Shown: piece by piece, positions 16,591 to 25,213 of the stretch
How the letters are laid out: every line of letters begins with the position of its first letter
Numbering within the stretch: the first letter of the stretch is position 1
Assembly (NCBI RefSeq): GCF_938039245.1
Contig: NZ_CALHVN010000013.1
Coordinates: 1 to 37,421 of the forward strand
From: an uncultured Campylobacter sp.
GTDB lineage: Bacteria > Campylobacterota > Campylobacteria > Campylobacterales > Campylobacteraceae
Length of the DNA: 37,421 nt
Direction of reading: 5' to 3'
The notes under the pieces: generated by a model
What the model saw: only the letters and a program-made list of their open reading frames with translations
What the model was told of the DNA's origin: nothing
Database searches by the model: none
Made by a program: the position numbers and the translations under genes

Positions 16591-16961
16591 ATAAAAAAGG
16601 TTTTATTTTCATTGATTTTAGGCGCGTTCGTACTGATCGGCTGCGGAAGCGACGAGGCAAAAACGCCTGAGGAATTGGGCGCAGCAGTCGTGAAAACCAT
16701 CAAAAATAACCCGGCGGGTATTGTTCTTGATTAAAACTAACGGCAAAGACGAGTAGGATAAAATAGCAAAAAAGATAGAAAATGAGCTAGAAAAAAAATA
16801 AATCGGATAAGATACTTGACGCATCCGTTTATAGAATAGACGTGCTGGGCCCTAGACATGCCCAGCTTGCGATTAAAGTACGCTTTTCAAGCGGAGAGAG
16901 GATTCGTAGATTTAATATTGAAAAATTTGACGAGATTTGGTATTTAAAAAATCCGTTTTAA
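16591..16961 (+). pseudogene. Decayed lipoprotein gene
   Basis: From 16591 the sequence codes KKVLFSLILGAFVLIGCGSD, a lipoprotein signal with lipobox LIGC, then EAKTPEELGAAVVKTIKNN. The expected start codon is ATA, preceded by AGGAGAAAAG, so the ATG seems lost. The frame then shifts near 16712 and meets stops. From 16801 a readable C-terminus (DKILDASVYRIDVLG, then VRFSSGERIRRFNIEKFDEI) leads to a TAA at 16959-16961. The whole looks like one small secreted lipoprotein gene of about 120 codons broken by at least one frameshift and two stops. Confidence 0.65.
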
Positions 16962-17008
16962 AATTTAAATCGGGGGTCAAATCGCCCAAAAATTATTTAA
17001 AAGCAATC

Positions 17009-17112
17009 TTTGCTTTTTAAGTCCGGCGATAAAGCGCAAATAGCTAAATCTCGGCGGCACGCAGCGTTAATGCGCGCTATCCGTAAGCGGCAAAAGTAGC
17101 GTTTTGGGGCGA
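17009..17112 (-). pseudogene. Displaced fragment of rplT
   Basis: This 104-base stretch aligns with 19378-19488 inside the intact rplT gene, in the same orientation, with scattered substitutions and small indels. Shared runs include GGCGGCACGCAGC and GCGATAAAGCGC. It corresponds to the L20 region around RRLWIVRINAACR...YSRFIAGLKKA but has stops and shifts, so it is not coding. It is a partial duplication that has decayed. Confidence 0.8.
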
Positions 17113-17179
17113 GTTGGCGTCGGCTAAGCTCGCTAGGATTGCGCCAAAAAGCAAAACGTTAAAAATTGCGATTAAAATT

Positions 17180-17860
17180 TTAGTGATTTAAAATTTTAAG
17201 CCCTTTTAAAAATGCAAATTTAACCGTAGCGTCGCTTTCAAAAGATTTTGCGTCAAATTCGTACGCAGAGGTAGCAAATTTATCGTAAAGCTTGTAAAAT
17301 CTGCCTCTAAAAGAGCAGTCGTTTAAAAATACGTTAAAAAACGCCCCCGCAGCGTCTCTACCGCCGAAATAAAACATGAAAAAAATCGGATATAAATCGG
17401 TATCTTTTAAATTCGGATTAAATTTAGTTCCGCGTCGCATCATAAACTCCGCCGCCTTTTGCTTATCCTCAAACAGCTCAAAAATAGGCAGCGCGTAGTC
17501 CTTGATAGCCGCGCTAATATCGCGCACGCTAGGCTCAAAGCTAGCTCCGGCTAGCTGCCAGTAGCGAAACTGTTTGCGCGGCGTGAGATAGCCCAGCTGC
17601 TTAGCAAACACGAGATCAGTCGCGTAGGGTAGCTCCTCTTGCATCAGTTTTTTTAGGCTTTTGCAGTAGATCGCGACGTGCGGCAGGATCTCCACGCTAC
17701 CCTCGTGATTATGCATGCTTGACTGAAAATAAATCTCAAACGAAACGTCCTTGTCGGCGCTTTTTTTACTTAGTTTTTGCCCCTTCTGCGCGGGCTTAAA
17801 GTCTGCAAAATTTGCCGCGATCTCATTGCAGCCGTTTAAAAATATCTCGCGCGGAGTCAT
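17180..17860 (-). CDS. Uncharacterised protein, second gene of a pair
   Basis: A 226-residue soluble protein without signal peptide or membrane helix. It begins MTPREIFLNGCNEIAANFAD and contains DKDVSFEIYFQSSMHNHEG and LPHVAIYCKSLKKL, an alpha-beta pattern reminiscent of small proteins annotated DUF4304, but the match is not firm. Ribosome site AAAGGA precedes the ATG. It starts ten bases after the SF0329-like gene, so the two are co-transcribed. I cannot assign a role. Confidence 0.75.
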   Translation of the reverse strand: MTPREIFLNGCNEIAANFADFKPAQKGQKLSKKSADKDVSFEIYFQSSMHNHEGSVEILPHVAIYCKSLKKLMQEELPYATDLVFAKQLGYLTPRKQFRYWQLAGASFEPSVRDISAAIKDYALPIFELFEDKQKAAEFMMRRGTKFNPNLKDTDLYPIFFMFYFGGRDAAGAFFNVFLNDCSFRGRFYKLYDKFATSAYEFDAKSFESDATVKFAFLKGLKILNH

Positions 17861-17870
17861 GATTTTCCTT

Positions 17871-18371
17871 TTAAATTTCTCGTTTAAATTCGGGCGTTTT
17901 ACTATCTGCTACGTAGTTTAGCCTAGCTTGCACGACCTTTTGCATCGCTTGATTTTTCTTGTTTTTGGCTAAAATTTGCAGCCTCCTTTTGCCGATGCGT
18001 TTGTCGGCGGCCCTTAGGATATTTGCAAGCCCCCACTCATCGGCATCAAAATGCTTTTTAAACAGCTCATCTTTGGGCGTGTCGATATATTCGCGGATAA
18101 GCTCGCCGATGCCGCTTATGCCGCTATCGTAAGGATAAAATTTCGCTAGAGGAGCGCCGCCCTGCGCTAGGCTTTTTATGCGGCCGTCTTTTAGCGCGAA
18201 ATCCTTCGGGTAATCAAAAATAATCTCGCCCGCAAGCGTGATAAAATATCGCGGCAAATCAGTGCCGCCGCGCCTGCTTTGCATCCTATAAACCGCGCAG
18301 TGTATCTGAAAATCGATGCCCTCGTCCACGAGTTCGTAAAACCGTTTTTGAAGCTTACTCCAGCGTTTCAT
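17871..18371 (-). CDS. SF0329-family-like protein, first gene of a pair
   Basis: A 166-residue protein beginning MKRWSKLQKRFYELV and containing RYFITLAGEIIFDYPKDF. The later segment WGLANILRAADKRIGKRRL resembles the end of proteins called SF0329 family (WSKL start, tIdGeei core, DrRvGKrRL end). The function of that family is unknown to me. A clear ribosome site (AAAGGG) precedes the ATG. It is followed closely by the 226-residue gene. The tail is rich in Lys and Arg. Confidence 0.65.
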   Translation of the reverse strand: MKRWSKLQKRFYELVDEGIDFQIHCAVYRMQSRRGGTDLPRYFITLAGEIIFDYPKDFALKDGRIKSLAQGGAPLAKFYPYDSGISGIGELIREYIDTPKDELFKKHFDADEWGLANILRAADKRIGKRRLQILAKNKKNQAMQKVVQARLNYVADSKTPEFKREI

Positions 18372-18635
18372 TTTTGCCCTTTATTTCGTTTTTTATGTCG
18401 ATTAGCGCGCCGGAGCGTATGATAGCACGCGGCTATAAAATACATCTTCACTAAAATATAAATTTTAACTAAACATTTTTAAAATGCGACCGGACGGCGG
18501 GGCAAATTTTCAGTTCTATTTAGCGGCTAAACGTATGCTGACTCTATTCGTCTTTAAAACCGACCGCTTTTAAAGCATAAATTTGACCTAGCTTTTTTAA
18601 TGGCTTTTGCAGGATTTTGGGCAAAGCAGCTAAAT

Positions 18636-19124
18636 TTACTCGCAATCTTTGCTTTCAAGCTTTACTCGAATCAACTCTTTAGCACCCAAAAAATAGACAA
18701 AATCCACGCCGTCAGCTATCTCGCGCACAGCCTTTAACCGCGTATCCTCGCAAAATTCTTTTTTAAGTTCCTTTGTTTGCTCCTCTTTTAGCTCGGCGAT
18801 ATCTTTATCATTTAGTGCGTTTTCATCCATTTCTAGCCCTTTACCAAGCGCATAATGATAAACAAAACGGCGGTTTTCGCAGACGATTTTTTCTAGCGTA
18901 TTTATCTCGTCGAGTTTGCTTGGAAGGCTTGAATTTAGTCGTACCAGCATCTCTTTTACGTTTGACGCTTCGCATAGGTTTTCTTTCATCTGCTCTTTTG
19001 TATATTCTACCTTGCTACCTATAAAAACCTCTACGCCGATCCAGATCGCGACGGCGATGCCTAAGATAATAAATAAAAATTTGTTGAGTTTGTTTAGATT
19101 TTGATTTAGTTTTTGCATATCCAT
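18636..19124 (-). CDS. Hypothetical single-pass membrane protein
   Basis: A 162-residue protein with a short N-terminal segment, one membrane helix (FLFIILGIAVAIWIGVEVFI, about 17-36) and a charged, mainly helical periplasmic part rich in Glu and Lys with four cysteines. Strong ribosome site AAGGAG in front of ATG 19124. No family recognised. It stands alone on the minus strand downstream of rplT, separated from it by a terminator. Confidence 0.7.
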   Translation of the reverse strand: MDMQKLNQNLNKLNKFLFIILGIAVAIWIGVEVFIGSKVEYTKEQMKENLCEASNVKEMLVRLNSSLPSKLDEINTLEKIVCENRRFVYHYALGKGLEMDENALNDKDIAELKEEQTKELKKEFCEDTRLKAVREIADGVDFVYFLGAKELIRVKLESKDCE

Positions 19125-19250
19125 TTTTGCTCCTTAAATTTGAGGCGTTATCTTATCAAAAAAAACGAAAAATAAAAATTAAGATTTTGATCGAAATTTG
19201 TTTTATTGCGACTTGGTAGAAACGATAAAATTTAATTGAAGTAAAGAATA

Positions 19251-19276
19251 AAGAAAAAGGAGCGGGAAGCCGCCCC
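19251..19276 (-). terminator. Terminator of the rpmI-rplT unit
   Basis: On the minus strand a GGGGCGG / CCGCTCC stem (one G-T pair, four-base loop) starts seven bases after the rplT stop and is followed by TTTTTC. Confidence 0.75.
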
Positions 19277-19282
19277 TGGGTA

Positions 19283-19636
19283 TTATAAAGCAGCCTTTGC
19301 TTTTGAAGCTAGCTCGCTGAAAGCTTTTGCGTCATTCATAGCTAGATCGGCTAAGATTTTTCTATCAAGCTCGATATTTGCTTTTTTAAGTCCCGCGATA
19401 AAGCGCGAATAGCTAATGTCGTTTAGGCGGCACGCAGCATTGATGCGCACTATCCACAAGCGGCGGAAGTCGCGTTTCTTGCGGCGTCTGTCGCGGTAAG
19501 CATAGACCAAACTTCTTTCTAATTGCTCTTTAGCTTTTCTAAAGTGTTTGTGTCTAGCGCTGAAAAAACCTCTAGCTAGTTTTAAAACTTTTTTATGGCG
19601 TCTTCTTCTAACTACGCCTGTTTTTACTCTTGCCAT
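19283..19636 (-). CDS. rplT: 50S ribosomal protein L20
   Basis: A 117-residue, strongly basic ribosomal protein that binds 23S rRNA and is needed early in large-subunit assembly. It has the N-terminal basic extension ARVKTGVVRRRRHKKVLKLA, followed by GFFSARHKHFRKAKEQ. The core is RRLWIVRINAACR with the conserved YSRFIAGLKKANIELDRK. Length is standard. It lies 82 bases after rpmI and shares its promoter. A decayed copy of its middle part sits at 17009-17112. Confidence 0.97.
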   Translation of the reverse strand: MARVKTGVVRRRRHKKVLKLARGFFSARHKHFRKAKEQLERSLVYAYRDRRRKKRDFRRLWIVRINAACRLNDISYSRFIAGLKKANIELDRKILADLAMNDAKAFSELASKAKAAL

Positions 19637-19718
19637 ATTTATCCTTTACAAATCGGCGCTCACTGAGTGAGTCTTGCCCCAAATTCGGGGGAGTTTGGAA
19701 TGACTTTTCGTCAAAAAC

Positions 19719-19910
19719 TTAAATTCCGAGCATCGCTTTGACGCTTGCGACGTTTGTGCCGTCTACGTATTGAGGCGAGCGTAAATCTCTCTTGCGGTTG
19801 CGAGATTTTTTAGTCAAAATGTGGCTTCTAAAAGCTGAGCCTCTTTTGATCTTGTTTTTGCCCACTTTAAAACGTTTAGCAGCGCCGCGAACTGTCTTCA
19901 TCTTAGGCAT
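19719..19910 (-). CDS. rpmI: 50S ribosomal protein L35
   Basis: A 63-residue ribosomal protein. ATG 19910 gives MPKMKTVRGAAKRFKVGKNK with AAAGGA upstream. The longer open frame to 20033 runs through the promoter and is not used. HILTKKSRNRKRDLR is the family core. As in other Campylobacter, rpmI and rplT stand together without infC in front. The leader carries a 12-bp palindrome, CTTACGCGTAAG (19939-19950), right at the expected transcript start. Confidence 0.96.
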   Translation of the reverse strand: MPKMKTVRGAAKRFKVGKNKIKRGSAFRSHILTKKSRNRKRDLRSPQYVDGTNVASVKAMLGI

Positions 19911-19956
19911 ACTAATCCTTTTAAAATTTCTTTTACGCCTTACGCGTAAGAGTGGG

Positions 19957-19962
19957 ATTATA
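19957..19962 (-). promoter_or_regulatory. -10 box of rpmI-rplT
   Basis: TATAAT preceded by GGG on the minus strand (GGGTATAATCCC), 47 bases before the rpmI start. Confidence 0.65.
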
Positions 19963-20079
19963 CCCAAAATTCCTTTAATAAATTTAAATTTGAAGGCGCG
20001 CGCGTCAAAATACAAAACAAATTTACAATACAATCTTGAAAGTAGCTTAAATTTTAGATTTAATTAATATTTTTAGTTC

Positions 20080-20085
20080 TATAAT
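20080..20085 (+). promoter_or_regulatory. -10 box of the C69 peptidase gene
   Basis: TATAAT with an AT-rich upstream region, 37 bases before the ATG at 20123. AAGGAG is the ribosome site. Confidence 0.6.
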
Positions 20086-20122
20086 TTTACTTAGATTTAT
20101 TATCTCAAATCAAGGAGTAACG

Positions 20123-21622
20123 ATGAAGATGAAGTTTCTCGCCTCTGCGGCGGTAATAAGCGCGATGTTTTGCGCAAACGCGCTAGCTTGCACGACTATT
20201 TTGGTTGGAGAGGGAGCCTCAGACGACGGCTCGATGTTGATAGCTAGGAGTGCCGATAGCAAGGCGGTAAAGGCGCAGGTATTTTTGATACATCCGAAAA
20301 AAACCAATCAAAAAGGCGTCCATAGCTCAAAAGCGCACGACGGAGCAAATGATTTTACCTATCCACTGCCAAAAGAGAGTATGAGATACACGACGATAGC
20401 AAACTCCCACACTAAGCTTCACGGCGCGGTGGGCTACAATGACGCGGGCGTCGGCATCAGCGGCACCGAGACCATATACGCCAAAGACGAACTGCTAAAA
20501 ATCGATCCGTATAACGAAGCTACCGGCATCACGGAAGACGATATCCCGGATGTCTTGCTGCCTCGTATGAAAAGCGCGGCGCAGGGCGTGAAGCTGCTCG
20601 GCGAGATCGTAGAAACTACGGGTGCGGGAGAGGGTTTTGGCGTAGTGTTCGTGGATAAAAACGAGCTTTGGTACTTTGAAACGGGCACGGGTCATCACTG
20701 GATGGCGGTGAAGCTACCAAAAGACGAATACTTCGTCTCCGCAAACCAAGGCAGACTACAAAACTATAAAGAAAACGATCCAAATTTCATGGGATCAAAA
20801 AATTTGATCAAATTTGCCGAGGATAACGGCGCCTACGATCCGGCAAAAGACGGCGAATTTCAGTTTACCAAAGCCTACACCAGAGACGACGAGAGGGATA
20901 TGACCTACAACTATCCGCGCGTTTGCTGGGTGCAGCAGATGTTTAACCCCGAGCTAAAAGACAAGCATACCCTTGACGGCGGCAGCTATCCGGTATTTTT
21001 AAAACCGGCTAAAAAGCTAAGCGTGCAGGATCTAAAAACAGCGCTCAGATCCCACTATGACGGCACGCCGTACGATAACTACGCGAGCAAAGACGAAAAT
21101 CAAAAAAATATCTACCGCGCCGTGAGCGTCTTTAGAACCTACGAGTCGCACGTGATGCAGGTACGCCCGTGGCTACCGCAAGAGATCGGCAGAGTGACCT
21201 ACGTGGCGCTTGGGATGTCCGATCTTGGCGTTTATTTGCCGTATTACTACGGGCTGGATAAATTCATAGGCGGCTACGACAAAGGCTCGTATAAGGCCGA
21301 CGACGAGTCGATTTATTGGACGTATAGAAAGCTGCAAACTCTCGTGATGATGGATTACGATAAGTATTCGCAGGTCGTGAAAAAGGCCTACAAGGAGTTT
21401 GAGGACGCGCTCGCGGTCAAACAGGCTAAATTTGAAGACGAATACGTCAAACTCTACAAAAAAGACAAAGCCAAAGCAAACAAGCTGCTAAACGAATTTT
21501 CGGTAAATATGATGAAAGAAGCCAAGGCTCTAACGCAAAATTTGACTAATGAAATCTTTACGATGCTAACTGATGACACCGACGCCAAGCTAAAATCGCT
21601 AAACAAAGGCAAAAAAGACTAG
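20123..21622 (+). CDS. Secreted C69-family dipeptidase
   Basis: A 499-residue peptidase of family C69 (PepD-like, Ntn hydrolase fold). The signal peptide MKMKFLASAAVISAMFCANA ends at LA, directly before Cys23 in CTTILVGEGAS. In this family the cysteine exposed by processing is the nucleophile, so signal cleavage would also activate the enzyme. Family segments include SADSKAVKAQVFLIHPK, the GYNDAGVGISGTET region and FGVVFVDKNELWYFETGTGHH. The C-terminal 80 residues are charged and helical. It likely breaks down dipeptides or peptidoglycan-type peptides in the periplasm, useful for an amino-acid-using organism. Transcribed alone. Confidence 0.88.
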   Translation: MKMKFLASAAVISAMFCANALACTTILVGEGASDDGSMLIARSADSKAVKAQVFLIHPKKTNQKGVHSSKAHDGANDFTYPLPKESMRYTTIANSHTKLHGAVGYNDAGVGISGTETIYAKDELLKIDPYNEATGITEDDIPDVLLPRMKSAAQGVKLLGEIVETTGAGEGFGVVFVDKNELWYFETGTGHHWMAVKLPKDEYFVSANQGRLQNYKENDPNFMGSKNLIKFAEDNGAYDPAKDGEFQFTKAYTRDDERDMTYNYPRVCWVQQMFNPELKDKHTLDGGSYPVFLKPAKKLSVQDLKTALRSHYDGTPYDNYASKDENQKNIYRAVSVFRTYESHVMQVRPWLPQEIGRVTYVALGMSDLGVYLPYYYGLDKFIGGYDKGSYKADDESIYWTYRKLQTLVMMDYDKYSQVVKKAYKEFEDALAVKQAKFEDEYVKLYKKDKAKANKLLNEFSVNMMKEAKALTQNLTNEIFTMLTDDTDAKLKSLNKGKKD

Positions 21623-21845
21623 GCGAGCTTACGAGGCGGGCTACGGCCTGCCTTATTTGTTTTGCGATAGGCGCTATTACCGATAAGCTAGGCTAAATTT
21701 AGCGGCTAATTTTATTCGCGTAAATTTAGCCGCAGATTTTAGGCATTAAATTTAATCCGAAATTTAGCCGAAATTTCCGACTCCTTTACCGATTTATTAC
21801 GATTTCTAGTTAAAATCGCAGTGAAAAAAATCAAAAGGAAATCCA

Positions 21846-23174
21846 ATGGAAAACAAAATCATGGATAGCGTCAGAGGCGGCTTTTGGACGAAGCCAGTCA
21901 TTATTTTCGTCCTGCTTTTGCTGCTGCTTATCCCGCTAGGTTTCATCAGTTCGATGATTTCTGACCGCGCCTACGTCAAACGCACCGCCGAGGAGTCCAT
22001 CATGCAGCCAGTCGGCGGCGAGCTTAGGATCGAGGGGGTTTTGATCTCGGTGCCGTATAAAAAGCAAGCGGCCGTCTATAACGAAAACGGCGTACCCACG
22101 GTATCGCAGACCACCGAGCAGATCATGATAGCGCCGCAGTCTTACGAGCTATCGACCCAGCTAAATCCTCAGTATCTAAAGCGCGGTATCTTTAGCGTGC
22201 CCGTTTTTAACGGCGAAGTCGCGCTAAAAGCCAAATTTGCCCCGCTAAATTTCGAGCAGCTAAATATCGCGGAAAGCGATGTTTTACTAAGCGAGGCGAC
22301 ACTGATTTTAGGCGTGGGTAACAAAAAGACCTTTACCGCGTTTCCCGCGCTAAAAGCAAACGGGCAGGATCTCGCGCAGTCTTTTGCGCCGCCTAAATAC
22401 TCGCCCTTTGCCCAAAGCGTCCACTACAAGCTACCCGCAAATTTAGCAAACGGCGGCTTTGAGCTAGCGGGTACGCTATCTATGCAAGGCGGGCAGAGCG
22501 CGAGCTTCGTTCCCGTCGGGCAGGATAATAAATTTGACGTAAAATCATCGTGGAGCTCGCCGTCTTTTAGCGGCGGCTGGCTACCTAAATCGCGCGAAGT
22601 TACAAGCAGCGGCTTTAACGCGCAGTGGGAGATCTCGGGTCTTAGTACTAGCGTCCCGCAGGCGTGGATCATGAACGGCGGACGCGATATACGGTTTGAG
22701 GGCGTCGAGGCTAGCTTCATCAGCCCCGTAAACAACTACTCGCTCATCGCGCGCTGCGTGACCTACGCGATCTTGTTTCTGGCGGTGCCGTTTTTGGCGA
22801 TATTTTTGTGCGAAATTTACAGCCGCGTCCGTATCCACCCGATCCAGTACCTGCTCATCGGAGTCGCCGACGTGCTGTTTTACCTGCTCGTGCTCTCGTT
22901 TTCCGAGCATATCAGCTTCCTAGCCAGCTACCTCATCGCGGCCGCAGCCGTGTGCGCGACGATACTTTTCTACGGCTCGGCGATCTTTCGGGCGCGCAAA
23001 TGGGGCGTATTTATCGCGCTCGTGCATGCGGTTAGCTACTGCTTGCTCTACGGCATCTTGCAGTCTGAGGACTACGCGCTTTTGATGGGCAGCGTGATGA
23101 TATTTGCGGTGATAGCGCTGGTGATGTATTTGACCAGGAAGATAGATTGGTACGAAAACGGGCTGAAAATTTAG
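21846..23174 (+). CDS. creD: CreD-like inner membrane protein
   Basis: A 442-residue inner membrane protein. One N-terminal helix (PVIIFVLLLLLLIPLGFISS) is followed by a periplasmic domain of about 270 residues and then by five or six helices. The start of the last part, NNYSLIARCVTYAILFLAVP, and SRVRIHPIQYLLIGVADVLF are diagnostic of CreD. CreD is linked with envelope stress and beta-lactam response in Proteobacteria, but no creABC genes are near, so control must differ. AAAGGA ribosome site. The structured repeat A begins five bases after its TAG stop. Confidence 0.9.
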   Translation: MENKIMDSVRGGFWTKPVIIFVLLLLLLIPLGFISSMISDRAYVKRTAEESIMQPVGGELRIEGVLISVPYKKQAAVYNENGVPTVSQTTEQIMIAPQSYELSTQLNPQYLKRGIFSVPVFNGEVALKAKFAPLNFEQLNIAESDVLLSEATLILGVGNKKTFTAFPALKANGQDLAQSFAPPKYSPFAQSVHYKLPANLANGGFELAGTLSMQGGQSASFVPVGQDNKFDVKSSWSSPSFSGGWLPKSREVTSSGFNAQWEISGLSTSVPQAWIMNGGRDIRFEGVEASFISPVNNYSLIARCVTYAILFLAVPFLAIFLCEIYSRVRIHPIQYLLIGVADVLFYLLVLSFSEHISFLASYLIAAAAVCATILFYGSAIFRARKWGVFIALVHAVSYCLLYGILQSEDYALLMGSVMIFAVIALVMYLTRKIDWYENGLKI

Positions 23175-23179
23175 CTTTT

Positions 23180-23299
23180 CGGCTTGTCTTTTTGGTTTAT
23201 ACTTTGTTGGATTTGAAATTACGCTCGGTCACTACCGACGAGGTAGCTCCCGTCGCAAAATTTCAAATCCGCCGCGTCTAAACGCAAAAATACTTCACC
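23180..23299 (-). repeat. Structured repeat element, copy A
   Basis: One of five copies of an approximately 119-bp imperfect palindrome. Read on the plus strand it opens GGCTTGTCTTTTTGG five bases after the creD stop and closes with CGTCTAAACGCAAAAATAC. Both ends match copy E almost base for base. Inner arms GGATTTGAAATT (23209-23220) and its exact complement (23259-23270) pair, and the centre forms CTACC/GGTAG (23232-23236, 23242-23246) around a five-base loop. Strand is given so that all copies start with the GTATTTTTGCG end. Confidence 0.85.
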
Positions 23300-23326
23300 C
23301 CGACTTCCCTCGCTCAAATTTGCAAA

Positions 23327-23600
23327 TTTGAGCCGCTGAGACCCGCACCCTGAAAATGTCAAATTTAAATTTGCGGCGCGACAGTGCCAGATAAACCTAC
23401 GCATAGCGCAGTAACATCTCACGTGCAGTGGGATTAGAGAGGGCTTCTGCGTCGCTGCGCTAGCAGCTGCAAGCAGACCGTAAGTAGAAACCCCTTCCTC
23501 TCCCAAAGAAAAGAAAAAAAGAGACTCTTTTGCTTCGGCTTTGCCTCGCAACTGCTAGCAGAGCGCAATTCAAGCCCCGCCCCCCCCTTTTTTTTACGCA
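23327..23600 (-). repeat. Long dispersed repeat, copy A
   Basis: The complement of this stretch aligns with 36959-37312. Shared blocks include GGCAAAGCCGAAGCAAAAGA, TTTTCTTTTCTTTGGGAG, GTCTGCTTGCAGCTGCTAGC, CACTGCACGTGAGATGT and ATTTTCAGGGTGCGGGTCTC. It is non-coding, with short chance ORFs. It joins directly to structured element A. A C8T8 homopolymer lies at its far end (23580-23595). Confidence 0.8.
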
Positions 23601-23633
23601 AAGAAATCTAACTCGCAATACCAAATTTGGCAT

Positions 23634-23680
23634 TTTAAAGGTGCGGGCCTCGATGCGTAAATTTGGATTCAAATTTATTC
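23634..23680 (+). repeat. Short dispersed word (GGTGCGGGYCTCG type)
   Basis: AAAGGTGCGGGCCTCGATGC followed by GTAAATTTGG. The same word in variant form appears inside the long repeats and on its own near 31.8 and 36.9 kb. Confidence 0.6.
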
Positions 23681-23814
23681 AAAATCGGGTCCGTCGCAAA
23701 TTTACGTCAAGCGATTTGCGTGCGTATTTTGCCGCCTTTGCGAAGAAGCAGGCCGAATTTATAACCGCGAAAGCAAAAAGCGGTAAAATGCGCTAAAAAA
23801 GGAAAATTTACAAA

Positions 23815-24849
23815 ATGAGCGGAAATTTACAACATAGCGGCTCGGGCGGGCTGATTTTGGGTATAGAAAGCAGCTGCGACGACAGCTCGGTGGCGCTACT
23901 GGACATCGAGACGCTGGAGCTAAAATTTCACAAAAAAATCTCGCAAGATGCCGAGCATTGCGCATTTGGCGGAGTGGTGCCGGAGCTAGCCGCCAGGCTG
24001 CATACGGCCGCGCTACCTAAAATTTTAGAGCAGATCAAGCCCGAGCTAGCGTACGTCAAAGCCGTCGCCGTCACGAACGAGCCGGGGCTATCCGTGAGCC
24101 TAGTTGGCGGCGTCGCGATGGCAAAGGCGCTCGCCTCATCACTGCGCGTGCCGCTAATCGCCGTAAATCACCTCGCCGGGCACGTGTATTCGCTATTTTT
24201 GTCGCAGGAGGCGCGGCTGCCTGCGGGCGTGCTGCTAGTTAGCGGCGGGCACACGATGGTGCTAGATATCGGCGCGGACGGGGCTGTCGGCGTGCTGGCT
24301 GCCACGATGGACGATAGCTTCGGCGAGAGCTTTGACAAGGTCGCAAAGATGCTGGGGCTTGGGTATCCTGGCGGCGTAGCGGTCGAAAAGGCGGCAAAAA
24401 GCGGGTGCGAGAGGTTTAAATTTACCGTGCCGCTGCTCGGCGATGCGCGCACGGCGTATAGCTTCTCGGGGCTCAAAAATCAAGTTCGCGTCGAAACCGA
24501 AAAACTTGCCGCAAGCGGGAATCTGGGCGCGCAGGATATCGCCGACATCTGTTTTGCCTTTGAAAATACGGCTTGCAAGCATATTTTAAACAAGCTGGAA
24601 AAGATCTTTGCCGAGCGTAAATTTGAGCGTTTTGGCGTCGTGGGCGGAGCGAGCGCGAACCTAAATCTGCGCTCCCGTTTGCAAGCTCTGTGTGATAAAT
24701 ACGGCTGTGAGCTCATCTGCGCGCCGCTGGAGTTTTGCTCCGATAACGCCGCGATGATCGCGCGCGCCGGACGCGAAAAATACCTGCGCGGCGAGTTTGC
24801 GGGGCTTGATCTGCAGGCTAGTCCTAGAAGCGAGCTAACGAGGATTTAG
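23815..24849 (+). CDS. tsaD: tRNA N6-threonylcarbamoyladenosine synthase subunit TsaD
   Basis: A 344-residue protein of the Kae1/TsaD family. It works with TsaB and TsaE to transfer the threonylcarbamoyl group to A37 of ANN-decoding tRNAs. It opens with LGIESSCDDSSVAL. The metal-binding NHLAGHVYS has His119 and His123. VSGGHTMV, the MDDSFGESFDKVAKMLGLGYPGG region, FSGLKNQVR and the C-terminal CSDNAAMIA complete the set. It starts at ATG 23815 behind an AAGGA site. TAAAAT at about 23787 is a possible -10. The leader region upstream is repeat sequence. Confidence 0.95.
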   Translation: MSGNLQHSGSGGLILGIESSCDDSSVALLDIETLELKFHKKISQDAEHCAFGGVVPELAARLHTAALPKILEQIKPELAYVKAVAVTNEPGLSVSLVGGVAMAKALASSLRVPLIAVNHLAGHVYSLFLSQEARLPAGVLLVSGGHTMVLDIGADGAVGVLAATMDDSFGESFDKVAKMLGLGYPGGVAVEKAAKSGCERFKFTVPLLGDARTAYSFSGLKNQVRVETEKLAASGNLGAQDIADICFAFENTACKHILNKLEKIFAERKFERFGVVGGASANLNLRSRLQALCDKYGCELICAPLEFCSDNAAMIARAGREKYLRGEFAGLDLQASPRSELTRI

Positions 24850-25213
24850 ATTTAGTTTTAAAGCGGTGCGGCAAAATTTGAGTTTCGGTCGTAAATTCGG
24901 CTGCCATTGTCGTCAAATTTGCGTAAATTTAGCCTCTGTGCAGTGTAAAGACGCGGGTTTTGAGCGGACGGTCGGTTGCGGAAAAAGCGCGCCTACGAAA
25001 TCTCCGTAAATTTAAAACCAGACTTTGCACGCCCGGGAGCAAACCGGTTAAAGCCTGATTTGTCGCGACGCCAAAAACTAAATTTATCCACATCCAAAAA
25101 CAGACTGCAACCGTCTGGCAGCGCCCAAACGCAAATTTGCGTGCCTTGGCTCAAACGGCGGCAAAAACAAATCGCATTAAACTAGGCGCGCTTTGCGAGC
25201 GATAAGAGTTCGT
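24850..25213. other. Intergenic stretch with no supported gene
   Basis: Nothing here looks like a gene. The plus-strand ORF 24976-25185 has no ribosome site and a composition unlike neighbouring genes. I see no clear terminator for tsaD and no match to the repeat families. Confidence 0.5.

Noticed and set aside
23219..23796. Three ORFs of 70-110 codons over the repeat region upstream of tsaD
   Set aside because: Their products are low-complexity and not conserved between copies of the repeat. They arise from the repeat sequence.
24976..25185. 69-codon plus-strand ORF after tsaD
   Set aside because: No ribosome site, unusual composition and no domain.
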